A stretch of DNA of 64,000 nucleotides from an uncultured Acidimicrobiales bacterium (GCA_937922785.1 CALAJQ010000002.1:1-64000); one strand, 5' to 3'; positions 1 through 8,548 are shown, numbered from the stretch's first letter. Numbers and translations are program-made. Notes: generated by a model from the letters alone, not told the origin.

Positions 1-78
1 CCGGGCCGCACCCGACCCTCCTGTTGCCTAATAGGTATGTAAGATAGAACAAGGCCATTTAAAGGAAGACAGGCGCAC

Positions 79-408
79 ATGAGTGAACTAGTAACCAAGT
101 CAGCAGCAGATGTGAAATTGATCGTGTTTGCTTGCGAGGCCGGTATGGGAAGTAGCCTCATGGGCGCCAACCAGCTCAAAAAGATGGTCAAGAAGGCCAA
201 GCTGGATATCGAAGTGATTCATTCACCTGTAGCGCAGTGCCCCGCACACGCCGATGTGATTGTCACGCACAAGTCTTTGGCAGCTCAAGCCCGAGCCCAG
301 TTCCCCGATGCTGCGGTCATCCAGTTCATGATGTTCTTTGGTGACCCTGCGGTAAAGGGCCTGGTTAAGACCCTCAAAGAGGGTCAAGACGTAGTTTCGG
401 CGCTCTGA
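79..408 (+). CDS. PTS mannitol-type IIB component
   Basis: A 109-residue stand-alone PTS IIB domain. The phosphocysteine loop CEAGMGSSLMGA near residue 20 matches the CDAGMGSSA-type loop of mannitol EIIB, where the Cys takes phosphate from IIA and passes it to the sugar in the membrane IIC. No IIC gene is in the window; it may lie just upstream of base 1. A purine-rich ribosome site (AAAGGAAG, about 60-67) precedes the ATG. The stop overlaps the next start (TGATG), so the two are translationally coupled. The substrate cannot be read from the sequence; mannitol is only the family label. Confidence 0.88.
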   Translation: MSELVTKSAADVKLIVFACEAGMGSSLMGANQLKKMVKKAKLDIEVIHSPVAQCPAHADVIVTHKSLAAQARAQFPDAAVIQFMMFFGDPAVKGLVKTLKEGQDVVSAL

Positions 409-1157
409 TGACAGACACAGCAGACCAGCAGGCTGAAGTGAACAGCGAAATCCTCACACGAGATGCCGTGTACACAGATTTGCCGGAAATGACCAAAGAA
501 GAAGCAATCCGATTTGTCGGTAACGCTCTCGTGGAACGTGGTCATGTCGGTTCTAGCTACGTGGACGCAATGCTCTTGCGTGAGGAAACCGTTTCTACTT
601 TCCTAGGAAACGGCGTAGCAATGCCTCATGGCACCCTCGAGTCAAAAGAGGCTGTTATGAGTACCGGAATTGTTGTTGCCCAGAGCCGCTCAGGTATTGA
701 CTGGGGTGTAGGAACTGCTCACTTGGTCATCGGCCTCGGTGCAGTGGGTGACGATCACATTCTTGTGCTCTCCCACATCGCAGATGTGTTGCAAGATGAC
801 GACCTAGCGGAGCAGCTCTGGACCGCTGACGGTGATGAGCTTCACGCCGCCCTTAGCCTGCCCGCAACTACCGACGCTGTTGAACAGTCGGCAGCGCCCA
901 GCGAAATTACGATCTGCGAGGGCGCTGGTTTGCACGCCCGTCCTGCAAGTCTGATTGTTGATCTCGCCAAGAACTTCGACGGCTCGATAAAGATCACTAA
1001 AGATGCCAAGACTGTCCGTGCCGACTCGATCATGGGTGTGCTGTCGCTTGGCGCGGTAGCCGGAGACTCGGTTTCGATTGACATTGACGGCGAAGGTTCC
1101 GAGGAAGCTCTGGCTGAGATCACCAGGATCCTCACTACTCCGGAGGCGGAACTGTAA
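408..1157 (+). CDS. PTS IIA (mannitol/fructose type) - HPr fusion
   Basis: A 249-residue fusion. Residues about 15-145 form a mannitol/fructose-type EIIA domain with the phospho-His in GVAMPHGT. Residues about 165-249 form an HPr domain with the phospho-His motif GLHARPAS. The regulatory Ser46 region of HPr is represented by RADSIMGVLSLG. Fusing HPr to IIA means phosphate from Enzyme I could pass within one polypeptide to IIB encoded just upstream. The start overlaps the IIB stop by one base and the stop overlaps the next start by one base (TAATG), so three genes form one tight operon. Fusions of IIA with HPr are known (FruB-like), usually with fructose-type IIA. Confidence 0.9.
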   Translation: MTDTADQQAEVNSEILTRDAVYTDLPEMTKEEAIRFVGNALVERGHVGSSYVDAMLLREETVSTFLGNGVAMPHGTLESKEAVMSTGIVVAQSRSGIDWGVGTAHLVIGLGAVGDDHILVLSHIADVLQDDDLAEQLWTADGDELHAALSLPATTDAVEQSAAPSEITICEGAGLHARPASLIVDLAKNFDGSIKITKDAKTVRADSIMGVLSLGAVAGDSVSIDIDGEGSEEALAEITRILTTPEAEL

Positions 1158-1444
1158 TGGCAAGACACGATCGCGAAAGCATGATCAAAGAGGCTCACAT
1201 CAACCTTGGGTCCGAGCCGGACCCGAGTGGCGTGGCAGATCTCGTTTGCGAGAAGGGTCTAATCATCCTGGCTCCTGACGCAGGCGACTTCAAAGACGCT
1301 TTCAAGAAGGCCAAGAAGATGGACGGCTACCGCTGGATCATGCTCAACGAGGCTGACCTGTTCAAGGCGAACACCCTGTCGATCAGCTCGCGCGCTGGCA
1401 TGATCACGCCCGAGGGCAAGGTCCTAAAGAACGCCCGAATCTAA
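1157..1444 (+). CDS. Small conserved-looking protein in the PTS operon, unknown function
   Basis: A 95-residue soluble, charged protein (many Lys, Asp, Glu) with no signal peptide, membrane segment or motif I recognise. It overlaps the IIA-HPr stop by one base, so it is almost certainly co-translated with the PTS proteins and may act with them. One cysteine (LVCEKG, about residue 30) and a central DFKDAFKKAKK helix are visible. I cannot assign a family. It is not a recognisable PTS domain (no IIA, IIB or HPr active-site motif). Confidence 0.75.
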   Translation: MARHDRESMIKEAHINLGSEPDPSGVADLVCEKGLIILAPDAGDFKDAFKKAKKMDGYRWIMLNEADLFKANTLSISSRAGMITPEGKVLKNARI

Positions 1445-1476
1445 CGCAGGTCGAGGTTCTCCCAGTCCATAATGGA

Positions 1477-2994
1477 TTGGTGGATACACTCACTTCGTTA
1501 TCGCCAGGCCAGCCCGTAATCTATGGCGGCAACAAGGTCGTCCACGTGGACGACGAGTTGGCATCGGCTTTTGTTGAAGGCGACCAACTGGTTGTCATAA
1601 ACAACACTGGGGCGCTGCTTCACATTCCGCAGTCGGTCCTGGTTGAAACCCAACGAGCAGTCAGCGCAGCCGTTGGTGCTTTCGGACTTCTGGGCCGAAT
1701 CTCAGACTCGGCCATATCGAGTTTCTTTGGCGAGTTCGCCGACCTCTTACACGACGACGAATCGTTTGCGCCCATTGCTGCGGCGAACGCCGCCGACGTC
1801 GAACTGGCCAAGAGCAAAGGTCGTTCGACGACTCGATTGGTGCTGTCACCTCAGATGCGCCAAGACATGGTGGCTGGACTTCGGGTGTGGCAAAACCACC
1901 CCAGCTCAAGAGATTCAGTAATTCGAACTGTTCAACACGAAGGTTGGGCAGTCGAACAACGCAGTGCTGGATTAGGGGTAGTTGGCTTTGTGTTTGAGGG
2001 GCGCCCGAACGTTTTCGCCGACGCATGTGGGGTGCTGCGCAGCGGGAACACCGTAGTGTTCCGCATTGGCTCCGACGCCTTGGGTACGGCTCAAGCCATA
2101 GCAAAACATGCGCTTGTGCCTGCTCTAGAAAAGTCTGGCCTGCCCGCTGGTGCTGTTTCGCTGGTTGAGAGCCCGGCCCGGGCTGCGGGGTGGGCGATGT
2201 TTAACGATGAAAGGCTCTCTCTTGCTGTAGCGCGCGGCAGCGGCGCAGCTGTTTCGCAGTTGGGTGCTGTAGCCCGTCAAGCAGGCGTGCCAGTGAGCTT
2301 GCACGGAACGGGCGGGGCATGGATTGTGGCCGGCGAGTCCGCCGACGCGGACCGCCTAACCTCAGTTGTCAAACACTCACTAGATCGTAAGGTCTGTAAC
2401 ACGCTAAACACCTGCTGTGTGGTCTCTTCGAGGGCTGAGGAACTGGTTGAGGCGGTCATCGCCGGTGCCGCAGCTGCCGCTGAGGGACGTCAAGTTGACG
2501 GCCACCAGATCGCTGCCAAGTTCCACGTCAGCGAGGGTTCGCAGTGGGCGATCCCGGACGAGCTCTTTGAAGCAAAGGTGATGGTTGGACGGGCCAACGG
2601 CGCGAAGACAGAGAATCAAGCCGAGTTGATCTCCGCACTTTCGCTGGGGCAGGAGTGGGAGTGGGAAGACTCACCGGAGCTGACGATTGTCGTAGTTGAC
2701 TCGGTGGATCAGGCGATTGAGCTGTTCAACACCCAAAGCCCTCGATTCACCGCATCCCTCGTTGCCGAAGATGCCGGCGAGCAAGACAACTTCTGGCAAT
2801 CGGTGGACGCGCCGTTTGTGGGCGACGGATTCACCCGCTGGGTTGACGGCCAGTACGCGTTCGACGCACCCGAATTGGGGTTGTCCAACTGGCAGACCGG
2901 ACGCTTGTTAGCCAGAGGAGGAGTGTTGGCGGGAGATTCTGTCTTCACGATCCGCACCCGGGCAGTTCAGAATGATCCGAACGTTCATCGCTAG
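1477..2994 (+). CDS. Glutamate-5-semialdehyde dehydrogenase (ProA)-like aldehyde dehydrogenase
   Basis: The core from about residue 75 follows the ProA/gamma-glutamyl phosphate reductase family: GVVGFVFEGRPNV corresponds to the GVIGVIYEARPNV block, and VCNTLNTCCV matches the catalytic-Cys region (CNALET in ProA). ProA reduces gamma-glutamyl phosphate to glutamate semialdehyde in proline synthesis. At 505 residues it is about 80 longer than usual ProA (around 420), mainly through an N-terminal extension (GGNKVVHVDDEL, then LLHIPQ). Start is TTG at 1477 or the next codon GTG at 1480. No proB is adjacent, so a role other than proline synthesis is possible. Its stop overlaps the convergent small membrane gene. 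Confidence 0.75.
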   Translation: MVDTLTSLSPGQPVIYGGNKVVHVDDELASAFVEGDQLVVINNTGALLHIPQSVLVETQRAVSAAVGAFGLLGRISDSAISSFFGEFADLLHDDESFAPIAAANAADVELAKSKGRSTTRLVLSPQMRQDMVAGLRVWQNHPSSRDSVIRTVQHEGWAVEQRSAGLGVVGFVFEGRPNVFADACGVLRSGNTVVFRIGSDALGTAQAIAKHALVPALEKSGLPAGAVSLVESPARAAGWAMFNDERLSLAVARGSGAAVSQLGAVARQAGVPVSLHGTGGAWIVAGESADADRLTSVVKHSLDRKVCNTLNTCCVVSSRAEELVEAVIAGAAAAAEGRQVDGHQIAAKFHVSEGSQWAIPDELFEAKVMVGRANGAKTENQAELISALSLGQEWEWEDSPELTIVVVDSVDQAIELFNTQSPRFTASLVAEDAGEQDNFWQSVDAPFVGDGFTRWVDGQYAFDAPELGLSNWQTGRLLARGGVLAGDSVFTIRTRAVQNDPNVHR

Positions 2995-3239
2995 GAAAAC
3001 AAAAGCGGCATGATCACCGTTAAAGAGCCGATCAGCACAACAAGGGCAGCCAGCAACATGAAATGTGAGCTGGTCCGGGCCCGGTTGGCGGCCAGTGTCT
3101 TTTCAAGAGGGCTTCGGCTGTCGAACACTGTTCCGACTGCGACGCCTTGCATAGCGTCGTTGACCAACCGAGCCAGGCGCGAGTGGTCGGCGTTGTCGGT
3201 GTTGAAATCGTGCTGCGCGTCGTCGTGCTGAGTGTCCAT
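2991..3239 (-). CDS. Small single-pass membrane protein, unknown function
   Basis: An 82-residue protein with an acidic, His/Asp-rich N-terminus and one C-terminal hydrophobic helix (about residues 59-80, MLLAALVVLIGSL). The Arg-rich segment just before the helix predicts a cytoplasmic N-terminus and a tail-anchored topology. It ends inside the stop region of the converging ProA-like gene. An 8-bp inverted repeat covers its start codon. No family recognised. Confidence 0.6.
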   Translation of the reverse strand: MDTQHDDAQHDFNTDNADHSRLARLVNDAMQGVAVGTVFDSRSPLEKTLAANRARTSSHFMLLAALVVLIGSLTVIMPLLFS

Positions 3240-3260
3240 ATAGGCCTATCGACCTATATG
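3237..3260. promoter_or_regulatory. Inverted repeat over the start of the small membrane gene
   Basis: CATATAGG (3237-3244) is the perfect reverse complement of CCTATATG (3253-3260), with an 8-base centre. The left arm contains the start codon of the minus-strand membrane gene. It sits between that gene and the end of the phosphatase gene. It could be an operator, or a -10 region for a leaderless transcript. A related sequence precedes the membrane gene starting at 14817. Confidence 0.4.
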
Positions 3261-3269
3261 CATTAAAGG

Positions 3270-4748
3270 TTAGGGTTCGGGCACAGCTTCTTTTGCGTTT
3301 GGTGCCACGCTAAATCGGGCACTAGCTGTGACCTGGTCGTTTTCGACAAGCGCATCTGTTGCCCGATAGGTCGCCTTCAAATTGGAAGCAGAGATGTCTA
3401 GCCTGAGCCAACCCTGCTTGGGATCTAAATGCTGAACAAACTCATTCGCAAACGGTAAGAGTGGAGCGGTGGCTGCCAGCTCGTCGGGCAACCGGGACGA
3501 TATGGCTGGTGCCATAAATTCGGTAGCCAGTGGAAGCCCGGCGGAGTCTGCAACAGCTGTGACAATACCGGTATGAAGATCGCCCGAAACTACAACTGGA
3601 GTTTGGGTTAGGGAGAATTTCTCTCTGATCCAGGTTGAGTCAGCGGAATGAGCAGCCCAGCTGTAGGGCACCAGATCTGGCGAGCCGGGCAAAAGGTTTC
3701 CCACGATGACCGGCGACGCAAAGATCGTGTAGGCGGTGTCTTGCCTGATCGCGGCGTCGGCCCAATCTCGCTGGGCTTGACCAAGAAGATCTTGGCCCGG
3801 CTGAGCGTATTGGCGTGTGTCGAACAGAATCACCTGGGCCAATGAGCCGAGATCTAGGGTCCGGTAGACCTGCATCTGGGGTCCTGTGGGCTTGGGGAGC
3901 CTTGTTGGCTGGTGTTCCCACCAGGCCTTGTAGGCGGCAGTGAGAAGCTCTGGGTCGTTGTCGCTAGCGGAGTAGTCGTTGTCTATGTCGTTGTCATCCA
4001 GCCCGACGAGCCACGCACACGAAGCGTGAGCGGCTTGAAGCGCCGGATCCGAGCGATATTTGGCGTGCAACTCTCGAAGCTCTTCAAGCGTTCGGGACCC
4101 ATCGGTTCGGTAGGTGTAGTCGCCAAGCCAGATCATCAAATCCAGATCTGCATCGGCAATGTCTTGATGAGCTTGCCAGAATCCGGCTTCGCGCAACTGA
4201 CAAGAAGACACTCCAACTGACACCGAATCTGTGCCGGTGCCGGTTGTTCGGGTTTGGCCGACCGGCGAGACGAATTCGCCAGCTCGAAAGCGATAGATGT
4301 ATTCGGTCGAAGGCATCAAGCCCTCGGCAACCACATGCAAACTTAGGGCGTCATCACTAAGGGCTTCGAACACTCCGGTGGCAACTATGGCGAGGTATCC
4401 GGTGTCGTCTGCGCTTGCCATCTCCCACACCACACCGATTGGCTGCTCGGTGACTGCAATAAGGCGGGTCCACAACACCACGCTGGTTGAGTCCGGGTCG
4501 CCTGAGGCAACGCCCAACTGGAATGGATCTTGAGTCAGCTCAACCGCGGGCGCTTCGATGGGATCAAAGGTTTTGATTGTTGTCGTTGTGATTTCGGGTT
4601 GCGTGGTGGGCGGCCCCGTCGTTGGATCCGAGCTACCTGGGTCAGTGGTTGAGGTCGGACGAGTGCAAGCCCCGGCAAGCGCTGCGGTGGCTAGGCCAAT
4701 GAACTTACGTCGGCCCACCTCGAGCTTGGATGTGTTCGGTGGGTTCAT
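3270..4748 (-). CDS. PhoD-like alkaline phosphatase, Tat lipoprotein
   Basis: A 492-residue protein from the ATG at 4748, chosen because it gives a clean export signal: twin arginines in GRRKFIGLA followed by the lipobox LAGAC. It is therefore probably folded in the cytoplasm, exported by Tat and lipid-anchored. After a Thr/Pro-rich linker comes a PhoD N-terminal domain (QLGVASGDPDS, VLWTRL). The metallophosphatase core follows: WLGDYTY, LDDNDIDNDYS in place of the usual WDDHEVDNNY, and SGDLHTG. PhoD enzymes hydrolyse phosphate mono/diesters using metal ions. The Trp-to-Leu and His-to-Asn changes in the second motif make exact activity uncertain. It is divergent from the nucleotidyltransferase gene, 52 bp apart. 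Confidence 0.85.
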   Translation of the reverse strand: MNPPNTSKLEVGRRKFIGLATAALAGACTRPTSTTDPGSSDPTTGPPTTQPEITTTTIKTFDPIEAPAVELTQDPFQLGVASGDPDSTSVVLWTRLIAVTEQPIGVVWEMASADDTGYLAIVATGVFEALSDDALSLHVVAEGLMPSTEYIYRFRAGEFVSPVGQTRTTGTGTDSVSVGVSSCQLREAGFWQAHQDIADADLDLMIWLGDYTYRTDGSRTLEELRELHAKYRSDPALQAAHASCAWLVGLDDNDIDNDYSASDNDPELLTAAYKAWWEHQPTRLPKPTGPQMQVYRTLDLGSLAQVILFDTRQYAQPGQDLLGQAQRDWADAAIRQDTAYTIFASPVIVGNLLPGSPDLVPYSWAAHSADSTWIREKFSLTQTPVVVSGDLHTGIVTAVADSAGLPLATEFMAPAISSRLPDELAATAPLLPFANEFVQHLDPKQGWLRLDISASNLKATYRATDALVENDQVTASARFSVAPNAKEAVPEP

Positions 4749-4800
4749 CGTTGGCGATGTTAACCCGGATTGGGGGCGGGAATTATGGCAATATGGGCCG

Positions 4801-5622
4801 GTGAAACCATCTCTAGTAATCATGGCCGCTGGTCTCGGAAGTCGCTTCGGCGGCGTGAAGCAGCTGGCCCGTGTCGGACCTAACGACGAGGCCATCCTCG
4901 ACTTCGCAATCAAGGATGGCTTGTCGGCCGGCTTCGATGAAATCATCCTTATCGTTCGACACGAGATTCTCGATGACGTTAAGGATCAGATCGAGGCTCA
5001 ACATCCAGGGCTGAACATCGTGTATGTGTGCCAGGACGACCTCGGTCCGCCACGCGCCAAGCCTTGGGGCACCCTGCATGCTGTGCTCAGCGCCGCAGAC
5101 GCCGTCACAAAGCCGTTTGCCGTCATCAATGCTGACGACTACTACGGACCGCAGACATTCCAGCTCGCAGCGTCAGAATTGGAGAACTGCGAAGAGGGCA
5201 TGTCTTCAATCGTGGCCTTCGAGATGGCCAACATTGTGCCACCCGAAGGCGCCGTGACCCGAGCGGTGTGTGCTGTAGAAGACGGCTACCTTTCGGCCAT
5301 CGTTGAGACTGACGGTTGCGAACGCCAGGCCGACGGCACCTTCATGGCTGACGGCCAAGTTGTTCCAGGAGACACGCCTGTAAGCATGAACTTCTGGACC
5401 TTCCACCAAAGCGTCATGGCTGATTTCCAGGCGGCTTGGGAGTCCTTCTACGCAGAAAATGCCGAAGCAGAGAAGGCCGAAGCGCTTCTACCCACTGTTG
5501 TTGGTGACCTCGTCAACGCAGGTCGCCTCAAGGTCCATGTGGTCCAGTCGCCAGAGCAGTGGTACGGGATCACTAACCCCGACGATTTCGAGATGGTCAA
5601 GGCAGCGCTTGCCCATCGCTAA
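4801..5622 (+). CDS. Sugar nucleotidyltransferase-like protein
   Basis: A 273-residue protein starting at GTG 4801, which puts the nucleotide-binding signature MAAGLGSRFGGVKQ right at the N-terminus, as in GlmU/RfbA/GalU-type NTP transferases. Further features are the KPWGTLHAV substrate loop and the metal-binding VINADDYYG (Asp-Asp). Such enzymes join a sugar-1-phosphate to an NTP. The exact sugar is not readable, and no other cell-wall sugar gene is adjacent. The reading frame stays open upstream over the phosphatase gene, but that extension would not fit the family. Its end and the convergent menE end are 16 bp apart. Confidence 0.8.
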   Translation: MKPSLVIMAAGLGSRFGGVKQLARVGPNDEAILDFAIKDGLSAGFDEIILIVRHEILDDVKDQIEAQHPGLNIVYVCQDDLGPPRAKPWGTLHAVLSAADAVTKPFAVINADDYYGPQTFQLAASELENCEEGMSSIVAFEMANIVPPEGAVTRAVCAVEDGYLSAIVETDGCERQADGTFMADGQVVPGDTPVSMNFWTFHQSVMADFQAAWESFYAENAEAEKAEALLPTVVGDLVNAGRLKVHVVQSPEQWYGITNPDDFEMVKAALAHR

Positions 5623-5638
5623 CAGCTAGCGTTTGTAG

Positions 5639-6751
5639 CTAAAGCGCGTGCCGCTTGACCTTCCCGAGGGCGGTCTTGGGAAGCTCTGAAACCAATTCGA
5701 TTTCGCGCGGGGCGTACCAAGCGCCGAAGTTCTCTTTGGTTGCGTCTCTGAGTTGATCCAGGTTTGGTCCGGCATTTGTTGGCACGACAATTGCAACTAC
5801 CCGCTGGCCCCAGTCGGGGTCTGGCTTGCCTATTACTGCAACCTCTCCAACACCGGGCTGCTTGGCCAGGAAGGGTTCTAGCCGGCTGGGCCAGACTTTT
5901 TCGCCGCCGGTTGCGATCACATCTCCAATGCGCCCGAAGACGCTGAGGACGCCCTCGTCATCTATCTGGCCAGCGTCACCGGTGGCGAACCATCCGTTGG
6001 AATCGAACGGATCGACCTCACCATTGGAGGTCCGATAACACCGCAGCAGCATTGGCGCCTTCAGCTTTACCTCGCCCTCGGCCGAGATCTGAATCTCAAC
6101 TCCGGGAAGCGCTTGGCGGTCATATACAACTCCAGACCCTGTTTCTGTCATGCCGTAGGTGGCGACCGCGTTTGGCGGCCGATCAGACGGAATAGCTCCG
6201 CCTCCCAACAAGATTGTGGTGAAGGCTGTGGGGTCAATCTGGCGCATGGCCCGGGTCACCAGCGAGACCCTGGTAACTCCGTTGTTTGCAGCTGTCATAA
6301 CGGCTGCGGGGTCAAAGTTCCGATGCAGTTCGAGGGGGGTGCTGGTCAATAGCGCCCGCGTCACAACTGACAGCCCACCGATGTGGGCCAACGGCAAGCA
6401 CCCGAGCCACTTGTCCTGGTCGGGATCTATGCCAAGCTGCTGAGAGGTTGCAACCGCTGAGGCCAACACAGCGTCAGAAGTCAGAACCACCCCTTTGGGG
6501 TCACCCGTGGTCCCACTTGTTGCCAACACGATTGCGTCGCCGTCTTGTACCGGGCGGCCTGCGGGTAGTTTCGTCCGGCCGGACCGATCGACGATTGCGG
6601 TCGGAGCCAGCGCTGCCAGGACTCGATCGGTTTCGACCTTTGGGAGTCGAGGGTCAATCACGGTGATTGCGTCGCCGTCGTCCCAGACCTCCATTAAGGC
6701 AGAAACAAACTCCGGCCCCGGCTCGATCGATAGGGCGACCAATTCAGACAT
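5639..6751 (-). CDS. menE: o-Succinylbenzoate-CoA ligase
   Basis: A 370-residue acyl-adenylating enzyme. The AMP-binding P-loop ATSGTTGDPKGV, the YGMTETGSG motif, the hinge/ATP-contact GWFATGDAG and the C-terminal catalytic Lys region (PKTALGKVKR) are all present. MenE activates o-succinylbenzoate with ATP and CoA in menaquinone synthesis. It is shorter than typical acyl-CoA ligases, as MenE often is in actinobacteria. The assignment rests on family motifs plus the surrounding menF, menB, menD, menH and menC. Start at the ATG at 6751, giving MSELVALSIE; the next gene diverges from almost the same point. Confidence 0.9.
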   Translation of the reverse strand: MSELVALSIEPGPEFVSALMEVWDDGDAITVIDPRLPKVETDRVLAALAPTAIVDRSGRTKLPAGRPVQDGDAIVLATSGTTGDPKGVVLTSDAVLASAVATSQQLGIDPDQDKWLGCLPLAHIGGLSVVTRALLTSTPLELHRNFDPAAVMTAANNGVTRVSLVTRAMRQIDPTAFTTILLGGGAIPSDRPPNAVATYGMTETGSGVVYDRQALPGVEIQISAEGEVKLKAPMLLRCYRTSNGEVDPFDSNGWFATGDAGQIDDEGVLSVFGRIGDVIATGGEKVWPSRLEPFLAKQPGVGEVAVIGKPDPDWGQRVVAIVVPTNAGPNLDQLRDATKENFGAWYAPREIELVSELPKTALGKVKRHAL

Positions 6752-6773
6752 GCCCAAAGAGTACGATCTTCTG

Positions 6774-7688
6774 ATGGCATCGGATGGAACCAAGATCTGG
6801 CGAGATGGAGAGATGGTCGACTTCGAAGATGCAACAGTGCATGTTTTGTCCAACTCCAATCAACGAGGCTCGACTGTATTTGACGTTATGCGCGTGTATG
6901 AAACTGTCGAAGGCCCCTCGGTTCTAGGCCTTCGCGAACACGTCGCCCGTTTCGTCAGATCGATGGCCCACATGGGCATGGACTGGGGTGGATCGATCGC
7001 CCAGCTTGAGGCCGGGATCGGTCAGGTTGCCAGGGCTCACCCGGGATCGCCGGTGATCAAGGTGGTAGCCACTTGGAGCGAAGTTGGCACGGCTTCGCTT
7101 CCAGTCAATCTGACACCAAACATCTGGATCGCTGCCCTGGACCCAACCCAGACAGTCGACGCAGCACCCAAGAAAACCGAGCTAAAGCTTAAGGTCGCGC
7201 ACGGCCCGAAAATTCCTGACGCTGTGTTGCCGGTTAGTCTCAAAGTCGGCGCGATGTACACCCCAGGCATTAGAGAGATTATGGCCGCTCGGGCCGCTGG
7301 CTTTGATGACATCGTCTTCAGAGACATCGACGGTGCTTTGGCTGAGGGGTCAACTAAGTCTTTGATAGTGGTCAAGAACGAGCGGCTAATCCTGCCGGGC
7401 CTGAACCAGGTGCTTGACAGCATCAGTAGACGCACGGTCCTTGAGCTTGCACAACACCTACGGATCGCGTGCGAGATTCGTCACGTCTATTGGGATGAGG
7501 TGACAACTGCTGACGAGCTATTTGCCAGCTCGACTACGGCGCCAGTGATGCCTGTGGTTAAGGTCGGCGAAGATCAATACGACACCGGCCCCATAACCAA
7601 GTCGCTGCAAGCTGAGGTGGATTCGCTGCTTGCCGGAACTCACGAGCTGTCTACGCGTTGGTTGACGCCAGTTTCAAAGCTTGGCTAG
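6774..7688 (+). CDS. Class IV aminotransferase (branched-chain/4-amino-4-deoxychorismate lyase type)
   Basis: A 304-residue PLP enzyme of fold type IV. The N-terminus IWRDGEMV, then VHVLSNSNQRGSTVFD, matches the branched-chain aminotransferase/ADC-lyase pattern. The PLP-lysine region lies around LKVGAMY, and EGSTKSLIVV follows as the usual EGxxxN/S block. The ATG at 6774 is preceded by AAAGAG about 11 bases upstream. An alternative ATG at 6750 would share bases with the menE start codon. Its position among menaquinone genes, a chorismate-consuming pathway, is suggestive of chorismate metabolism, but amino-acid transamination is equally possible. Confidence 0.8.
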   Translation: MASDGTKIWRDGEMVDFEDATVHVLSNSNQRGSTVFDVMRVYETVEGPSVLGLREHVARFVRSMAHMGMDWGGSIAQLEAGIGQVARAHPGSPVIKVVATWSEVGTASLPVNLTPNIWIAALDPTQTVDAAPKKTELKLKVAHGPKIPDAVLPVSLKVGAMYTPGIREIMAARAAGFDDIVFRDIDGALAEGSTKSLIVVKNERLILPGLNQVLDSISRRTVLELAQHLRIACEIRHVYWDEVTTADELFASSTTAPVMPVVKVGEDQYDTGPITKSLQAEVDSLLAGTHELSTRWLTPVSKLG

Positions 7689-7697
7689 TCGGGCCAG

Positions 7698-8072
7698 CTA
7701 TCGCTCACGATAATGGGGCACTAGTCGCTCGAGATGGCCGACCCAATCTTGGGCATTTGGCACTGCAACCCCGAGGTTTGTTTGGGTTCGTGGGTCCTCG
7801 TCGACCACAACGCGCAAGATCGGTTTCAGCATGCGCCAGTACGATGCCCGTCCGACAAGCGCGTCGGTCTGTTCAAAGAGTGAGATCCGATCGAACGGAA
7901 TGTGAATTAGGCGTCTTCCTCTGAATCCAGTGGCGACGATCCTTCGATCGGTAAGAAAGAAGTTGGCTCGATGGCTACGACGAATCATGGATCCGTCCTT
8001 CTGGTAGCGGTACTGAGCTCGGCTGCTTTCCAGCACGACCTCGCCGACGCTAAGCCATTCCGGCTCAATCAT
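7698..8072 (-). CDS. PH-like domain protein
   Basis: A 124-residue soluble protein resembling bacterial PH-like domains: GEVVLESSRAQY, then FFLTDRRIVATG followed by IPFDRISLFE, the usual beta-strand pattern in which a membrane-trafficking-like fold is built. No catalytic motif is visible. Its ATG overlaps the stop of the SRPBCC gene by 4 bp, so both are co-translated. Function unknown; PH-like domains generally bind lipids or proteins. Confidence 0.6.
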   Translation of the reverse strand: MIEPEWLSVGEVVLESSRAQYRYQKDGSMIRRSHRANFFLTDRRIVATGFRGRRLIHIPFDRISLFEQTDALVGRASYWRMLKPILRVVVDEDPRTQTNLGVAVPNAQDWVGHLERLVPHYRER

Positions 8073-8548
8073 GTCGAGTGGGACTTTGCATAGTCATCGA
8101 GCCGTTGTCCTGCTTTGGTGGCTTGGGAGTCAAGGATCATCTCTAGTGGGGCGCTCCAAAGGTCACCGTCATAGCTGAGCGCTATTTCCAGCTCGGTTCC
8201 CGGGCTCGGATCACCTGCTGCCGGTGCGGCATCAACACTCATTACCCAGTTTGAGTGTTGGCGGCCGTCAGTTTCCTCCCGTTCGAACTTGACCGCAGAT
8301 TCTGTGTATACGGTCCGGATCATACGAAGCTTCTTTGACCTCGCAAACGGGCCAATCTTCGCCCTCAGGGTCACAAGAAAGACCCCTTGAATATCGGCAT
8401 CGGGCACGGCCTCATGCACTAGCCCGAGCCAATCGGGATAGGTCGCAAGGTCGCCAACTACCTCCATCACATCTTTAATTGGAGTGTCTACTGAAACCGA
8501 AATCGCACGGTGCATATATTCCATTGTGCCCGTTGTAGCCTCAGACAT
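8069..8548 (-). CDS. SRPBCC (polyketide cyclase/START-like) family protein
   Basis: A 159-residue protein with the SRPBCC hydrophobic-ligand fold: a start such as ISVSVDTPIKDVMEVVGDLATYPDWL, and a C-terminal amphipathic helix. Such proteins bind lipids or aromatic ligands. It is followed by the PH-like gene with a 4-bp overlap. The ATG at 8548 lies directly against the divergent menF GTG at 8549. The internal ATG at 8524 (MEYMHRAI) is a good alternative, since it begins where the family homology begins and leaves room for control sequence. A link with menaquinone is only positional. Confidence 0.7.
   Translation of the reverse strand: MSEATTGTMEYMHRAISVSVDTPIKDVMEVVGDLATYPDWLGLVHEAVPDADIQGVFLVTLRAKIGPFARSKKLRMIRTVYTESAVKFEREETDGRQHSNWVMSVDAAPAAGDPSPGTELEIALSYDGDLWSAPLEMILDSQATKAGQRLDDYAKSHST

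Noticed and set aside
21-50. Promoter-like TTGCCT and TAAGAT before the PTS operon
   Set aside because: The spacing of about 10 bases is too short for a sigma70-type promoter; the true promoter may be upstream of the window.
4558-4800. Upstream extension of the nucleotidyltransferase frame
   Set aside because: It overlaps the phosphatase gene antisense, is low-complexity, and the family N-terminus starts at 4801.
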